Of a stretch of DNA of 7,320 bases, positions 4,953 through 7,320 are shown piece after piece (the first letter of the stretch is position 1; every line of letters begins with the position of its first letter). The DNA comes from DRGV01 sp018903055 [NCBI: bacterium] (lineage in GTDB: Bacteria; UBP18; UBA7526). The position numbers and the translations under genes are program-made. The notes below the pieces were generated by a model. The model saw only the letters and a list, made by a program, of their open reading frames with translations. It had not been told where the DNA came from and did no database searches. The stretch covers positions 1 through 7,320 of the forward strand of contig JAHIPW010000065.1 in NCBI GenBank assembly GCA_018903055.1. The letters are read 5' to 3'.

Positions 4953-6622
4953 GAGTTCTTTCTTTATTCCTGGCCATACTCCTTTTCTCCTCCTCTGCTT
5001 TTTCCCAGCCCAGTATCCATGATGTAGTGACTATCAAAAAAGAGATTGAGGAGCTTAAGGAGAAGTATAAAAGAGACCTGGTTACTGGGGAAGAGTACGA
5101 AGAAATACTCACTCTTCTGGAGAAGAAATTGGCGGTGGCTACCGAGTATCAGAAAAAGAGAGAAGAGAAAAGTTACGCTCAGAAGGAGTTTGAAAAGGCG
5201 CAAAAGTTATCCGATTATGAAGATTATGAAGGAGCGGGCCGAATCTATGATAAGCTCTTGGAAAAGACCTATCCCCAGAAACAGTTTGAATATGGAAAGG
5301 ACCTTTATGAGAAAGGGGATTATGACCAGGCCCCCGTTGTTTATCGAAAGTTATTAGCCAATTATCCAGAGAGTGAATGGGCAGATGATGCCCATTTTGG
5401 CCTGGGAATGGTCTATCATGATTTGGGTAAGTTTGATAAGGCATTAGAGGAGTTCACCAAGGTCTCTGAATCTAAATTTAAAAGTGAGCTCTCCTTCCAG
5501 ACAACGGATATGATCCAGAAGAGCCTCTTGGCGAGCTATGAGATTCCTTATGGGATAAGAGTACTCGTTCTACAGGGGGTTCGTAAGGTAAAGATTAGGA
5601 CTCTTAAGGGGTTTAAGATTGTCGATCTTACCAATGGAGAAACTATAACCTTCGTCTCTTTAGATAAACTCCTTTCCTTCAAAAGAACCCAGGAGGGAAT
5701 AAAGATAAGGGGCAAGCAGGTCAATAGATTCGTTACTGTTCCCCTAAAGATTATTGCCCTTAAAGAGGATGATCTCTTAAGGATAAACGGGGAAAAGTAT
5801 CGCGGCCAGGTGGTGATTCGTAGGGATAAAAAAGGAAGGCTCAATATTATAAACGAGGTCAATATCGATGACTATCTCTATGGCGTCTTGCCCCACGAGA
5901 TTTCTCCTGCCTGGCCCCTGGAGGCCATGAAGGCCCAGGCGGTCGCTTCCCGCACCCTGGCTCTCTATCGCAAGAGAAGGAGTCGGGCGAAGGATTACGA
6001 CCTGGATGCCACCATCTTCGCCCAAATCTATCGAGGGATGGAGGGCGAAGACCGGAGAACAAACCAGGCGGTTGAGGAAACGAGGGGAAAGGTATTGACT
6101 TATCAAGGGAAGATTGTTAATAGCATCTTCCACGCTACCTGCGGCGGCCACACAGAAGAAGCGAAGAATGTCTGGGCGGGATCCGAAGAGCCCTATCTCA
6201 AGAGTATCTCTTGCACTTTCTGTAAGGATTCTCCTTACTATCAGTGGGAGAAAAGGATCAAGAAAGGGGACTTGAGAAACGTATTAGAAGAGAAGGGTCT
6301 CGATCTAAGCAGGATTAGAGAGATAGAGATAACAGAAAAAAGTCCTACGGGTCGTGCTGTCCGGATAGCCATTAGGCACCGTAAGGCCACCCAACCCCTA
6401 ATGGCAAATAACTTCCGCCTATTTATTGGTCCAGACCTTATGAGAAGCGTTCTCTTTACCGTAAGCAAGGAGAAGAATGAATTTATCTTTAGAGGTCATG
6501 GCTGGGGGCATGGGGTGGGGATGTGTCAGTGGGGAGCAAAGGGCATGGCAGAGAAGGGCAAGGACTACAAAGAGATTTTGAAACACTACTATACGGGAGT
6601 AGAAATAGAAAAAGTTTATTAA
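4949..6622 (+). CDS. Secreted SpoIID/LytB-type lytic transglycosylase with N-terminal coiled coil and TPRs
   Basis: The 557-residue product begins with a signal peptide (likely cut after AFS at 19). A charged coiled coil covers about 29-80 and TPR-like helices about 113-175 (YEKGDYDQAPVVYRKLLANYPESEW, GLGMVYHDLGKFDKALEEF). From about 201 it is a complete SpoIID domain: IRVLVLQG and LKGFKIVDL, then YLYGVLPHEISPAWPLEAMK (309-328) with the predicted catalytic Glu317, AQAVASRTLALY, HATCGGHTEEAKNVW (395-409), CTFC (422-425), and GHGWGHGVGMCQWGA (516-530). Bacterial SpoIID cleaves glycan strands lacking stem peptides; clostridial homologues bind zinc through Cys and His, and the Cys/His cluster at 395-425 may do the same. 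No sporulation gene is seen, so a role in vegetative wall turnover is inferred, with the TPR part as partner-binding module. It starts at ATG 4949 in a 4-nt overlap with the SLH gene. Confidence 0.93.
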   Translation: MRVLSLFLAILLFSSSAFSQPSIHDVVTIKKEIEELKEKYKRDLVTGEEYEEILTLLEKKLAVATEYQKKREEKSYAQKEFEKAQKLSDYEDYEGAGRIYDKLLEKTYPQKQFEYGKDLYEKGDYDQAPVVYRKLLANYPESEWADDAHFGLGMVYHDLGKFDKALEEFTKVSESKFKSELSFQTTDMIQKSLLASYEIPYGIRVLVLQGVRKVKIRTLKGFKIVDLTNGETITFVSLDKLLSFKRTQEGIKIRGKQVNRFVTVPLKIIALKEDDLLRINGEKYRGQVVIRRDKKGRLNIINEVNIDDYLYGVLPHEISPAWPLEAMKAQAVASRTLALYRKRRSRAKDYDLDATIFAQIYRGMEGEDRRTNQAVEETRGKVLTYQGKIVNSIFHATCGGHTEEAKNVWAGSEEPYLKSISCTFCKDSPYYQWEKRIKKGDLRNVLEEKGLDLSRIREIEITEKSPTGRAVRIAIRHRKATQPLMANNFRLFIGPDLMRSVLFTVSKEKNEFIFRGHGWGHGVGMCQWGAKGMAEKGKDYKEILKHYYTGVEIEKVY

Positions 6623-6627
6623 TTACC

Positions 6628-6693
6628 GGCTACAGGCTGCAGGCTACAGGCTACAAGAAGCTTGCAGCTTGAAGCCTGAGACTTGAGGCTTGA
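6628..6693. repeat. Nine heptamers filling the spacer before pgsA
   Basis: Four units of consensus GGCTACA begin at 6628, 6635 (GGCTGCA), 6642 and 6649. After three bases (6656-6658) come five units of consensus AGCTTGA at 6659, 6666, 6673, 6680 and 6687 (AGCTTGC, AGCTTGA, AGCCTGA, GACTTGA, GGCTTGA). Together they occupy 66 of the 74 non-coding bases. The last two units provide GAGG at 6685-6688, 8 nt before the pgsA ATG, which is the best SD available to that gene. Confidence 0.88.
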
Positions 6694-6696
6694 ATA

Positions 6697-7233
6697 ATGA
6701 ATCTTCCCAATAAAATAACCATCTTGCGATTGATATCTATTCCTTTTTTTCTCTATTGTTTGAAGGTTGGTCAGGCCAAAGTAGCTTTCCTTATATTCCT
6801 GGTGGCTGTTCTGAGCGATGCCTTAGACGGCTATCTGGCCAGAACCAGAGGACAGAAGACAAAACTGGGTAGTATTTTGGATCCCGTAGCGGACAAGGCG
6901 TTAGTCCTTTCCGCCTTTGTTATGCTAACTTTTTTCTACCACAGGATTCCTTCTTGGTTAACCGGGGTTGTGATTGGCAGGGATATAATTCTTCTTGTCG
7001 GTTTCGGCATCCTTCGTCTTTCTTTGGGGTCCGTAGAAATCATACCTTCTGCCTGGGGAAAGATGACCACTCTTTTGCAATTCAGCGTGATAGTAATATC
7101 CTTGATCTCAGAAGCCTTTCGGCCCTACCCCCGGATCATTCTTGGTCTGGCTTATCCTACAGTAGCCTTTACTGCTATCTCCGGGGTCCATTACCTCATT
7201 CGTGGTAGTCTTTGCCTATTAAGGAAGGAGTAG
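6697..7233 (+). CDS. pgsA: CDP-diacylglycerol-glycerol-3-phosphate 3-phosphatidyltransferase PgsA
   Basis: This integral membrane enzyme makes phosphatidylglycerol phosphate from CDP-diacylglycerol and sn-glycerol 3-phosphate, the first committed step to phosphatidylglycerol and cardiolipin. The full CDP-alcohol phosphotransferase motif D-x2-DG-x2-AR-x8-G-x3-D-x3-D is present: Asp41, Asp44, Gly45, Ala48, Arg49, Gly58, Asp62 and Asp66. The N-terminal MNLPNKITILRL and the IPSAWGKMTT segment (116-125) are typical of PgsA rather than of phosphatidylserine or cardiolipin synthases. Several hydrophobic segments (about 26-40, 68-81, 87-108, 127-138, 146-168) fit a six-helix membrane protein; 178 residues is normal. 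ATG 6697 is supported by conservation of the N-terminus. Its stop lies 1 nt before the plsY start, so the two form an operon. Confidence 0.95.
   Translation: MNLPNKITILRLISIPFFLYCLKVGQAKVAFLIFLVAVLSDALDGYLARTRGQKTKLGSILDPVADKALVLSAFVMLTFFYHRIPSWLTGVVIGRDIILLVGFGILRLSLGSVEIIPSAWGKMTTLLQFSVIVISLISEAFRPYPRIILGLAYPTVAFTAISGVHYLIRGSLCLLRKE
7221..7229 (+). promoter_or_regulatory. Shine-Dalgarno of plsY inside the end of pgsA
   Basis: AAGGAAGGA, with AGGAAGGAG overall, lies over the last pgsA codons and ends about 5 nt before the ATG at 7235. It decides the plsY start and supports coupled translation. Confidence 0.7.
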
Positions 7234-7234
7234 A

Positions 7235-7320
7235 ATGCTTTTTCCGTCCATCATACTGAGTTATCTCTTGGGTTCCGTTCCTACCAGTTATATTATGGGA
7301 AAACTCTGGAAAGGGATCGA
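7235..7320 (+). CDS. plsY: Glycerol-3-phosphate acyltransferase PlsY, N-terminal fragment (runs off window)
   Basis: Twenty-eight full codons are visible, starting MLFPSIILSYLLGSVPTSYI and ending GKLWKGI. The YLLGSVPTSYIMGKLWKGI stretch matches the conserved first transmembrane helix and loop of PlsY (YLLGSIP..Y, followed by K-G-[IV]-D). PlsY acylates position 1 of glycerol 3-phosphate from acyl phosphate, the first step of phospholipid synthesis in bacteria using the PlsX/PlsY route. Pairing with pgsA, which uses the same glycerol 3-phosphate, agrees with this. The gene is cut by the window edge, not visibly broken. Confidence 0.88.
   Translation, partial: MLFPSIILSYLLGSVPTSYIMGKLWKGI

Noticed and set aside
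5139-6468. Several minus-strand open frames of 75-124 codons inside the SpoIID gene
   Set aside because: They lie opposite a gene with clear domain conservation, lack recognisable motifs and SD sites, and are explained by codon bias of the sense strand.
4949-6622. Evidence of endospore formation from the SpoIID domain
   Set aside because: SpoIID/LytB domains are widespread in non-sporulating bacteria, and no other sporulation gene is visible.
6954-7208. Open frame of 84 codons overlapping pgsA in another frame
   Set aside because: It lies wholly within a well-supported pgsA, and its translation shows no family feature.

Overview
The window looks like part of the chromosome of a diderm (Gram-negative-type) bacterium of moderate GC content. 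Two proteins carry lipoboxes, three more carry Sec-type signal peptides, and SPOR, SLH and SpoIID domains point to an outer envelope with peptidoglycan. The mix of seven-bladed PD40 propellers, TPR proteins, an SLH lipoprotein and word-repeat spacers suggests an uncultured candidate phylum such as Omnitrophota or a relative. That placement is an impression from gene style, not a demonstrated affiliation. All genes are on the + strand.

Left part (1-2514): the C-terminal tail of an unidentified Glu-rich protein is followed 3 nt later by a secreted TPR protein with a C-terminal SPOR domain. A 134-nt spacer with a strong hairpin and a 20-bp-offset direct repeat comes next. It leads to a lipoprotein made almost entirely of a seven-repeat PD40 beta-propeller.

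Middle (2511-3474): a SagB/ThcOx-type nitroreductase with a probable signal peptide starts at a GTG overlapping the propeller gene's stop codon. After it lies a 274-nt non-coding spacer that is largely built of degenerate 7-bp tandem words. These words are arranged in mirror fashion around a GC-rich hairpin, and the spacer ends in a possible weak terminator.

Right part (3478-7320): miaA (tRNA A37 prenylation), an SLH-domain lipoprotein and a TPR-SpoIID protein form a tightly overlapping trio (7-nt and 4-nt overlaps). A 74-nt spacer, almost wholly nine 7-bp words, separates them from pgsA. The start of plsY follows 1 nt after pgsA; this is a phospholipid-synthesis pair in which both enzymes use glycerol 3-phosphate.

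Functionally the window is an envelope-biogenesis neighbourhood: peptidoglycan binding (SPOR, SLH), peptidoglycan cleavage (SpoIID) and phospholipid synthesis (PgsA, PlsY), plus one tRNA-modification gene. The least ordinary features are the 7-bp periodic spacers, which use different words in different spacers, and the co-location of two protein types (SPOR and SpoIID) whose known homologues recognise denuded glycan strands.
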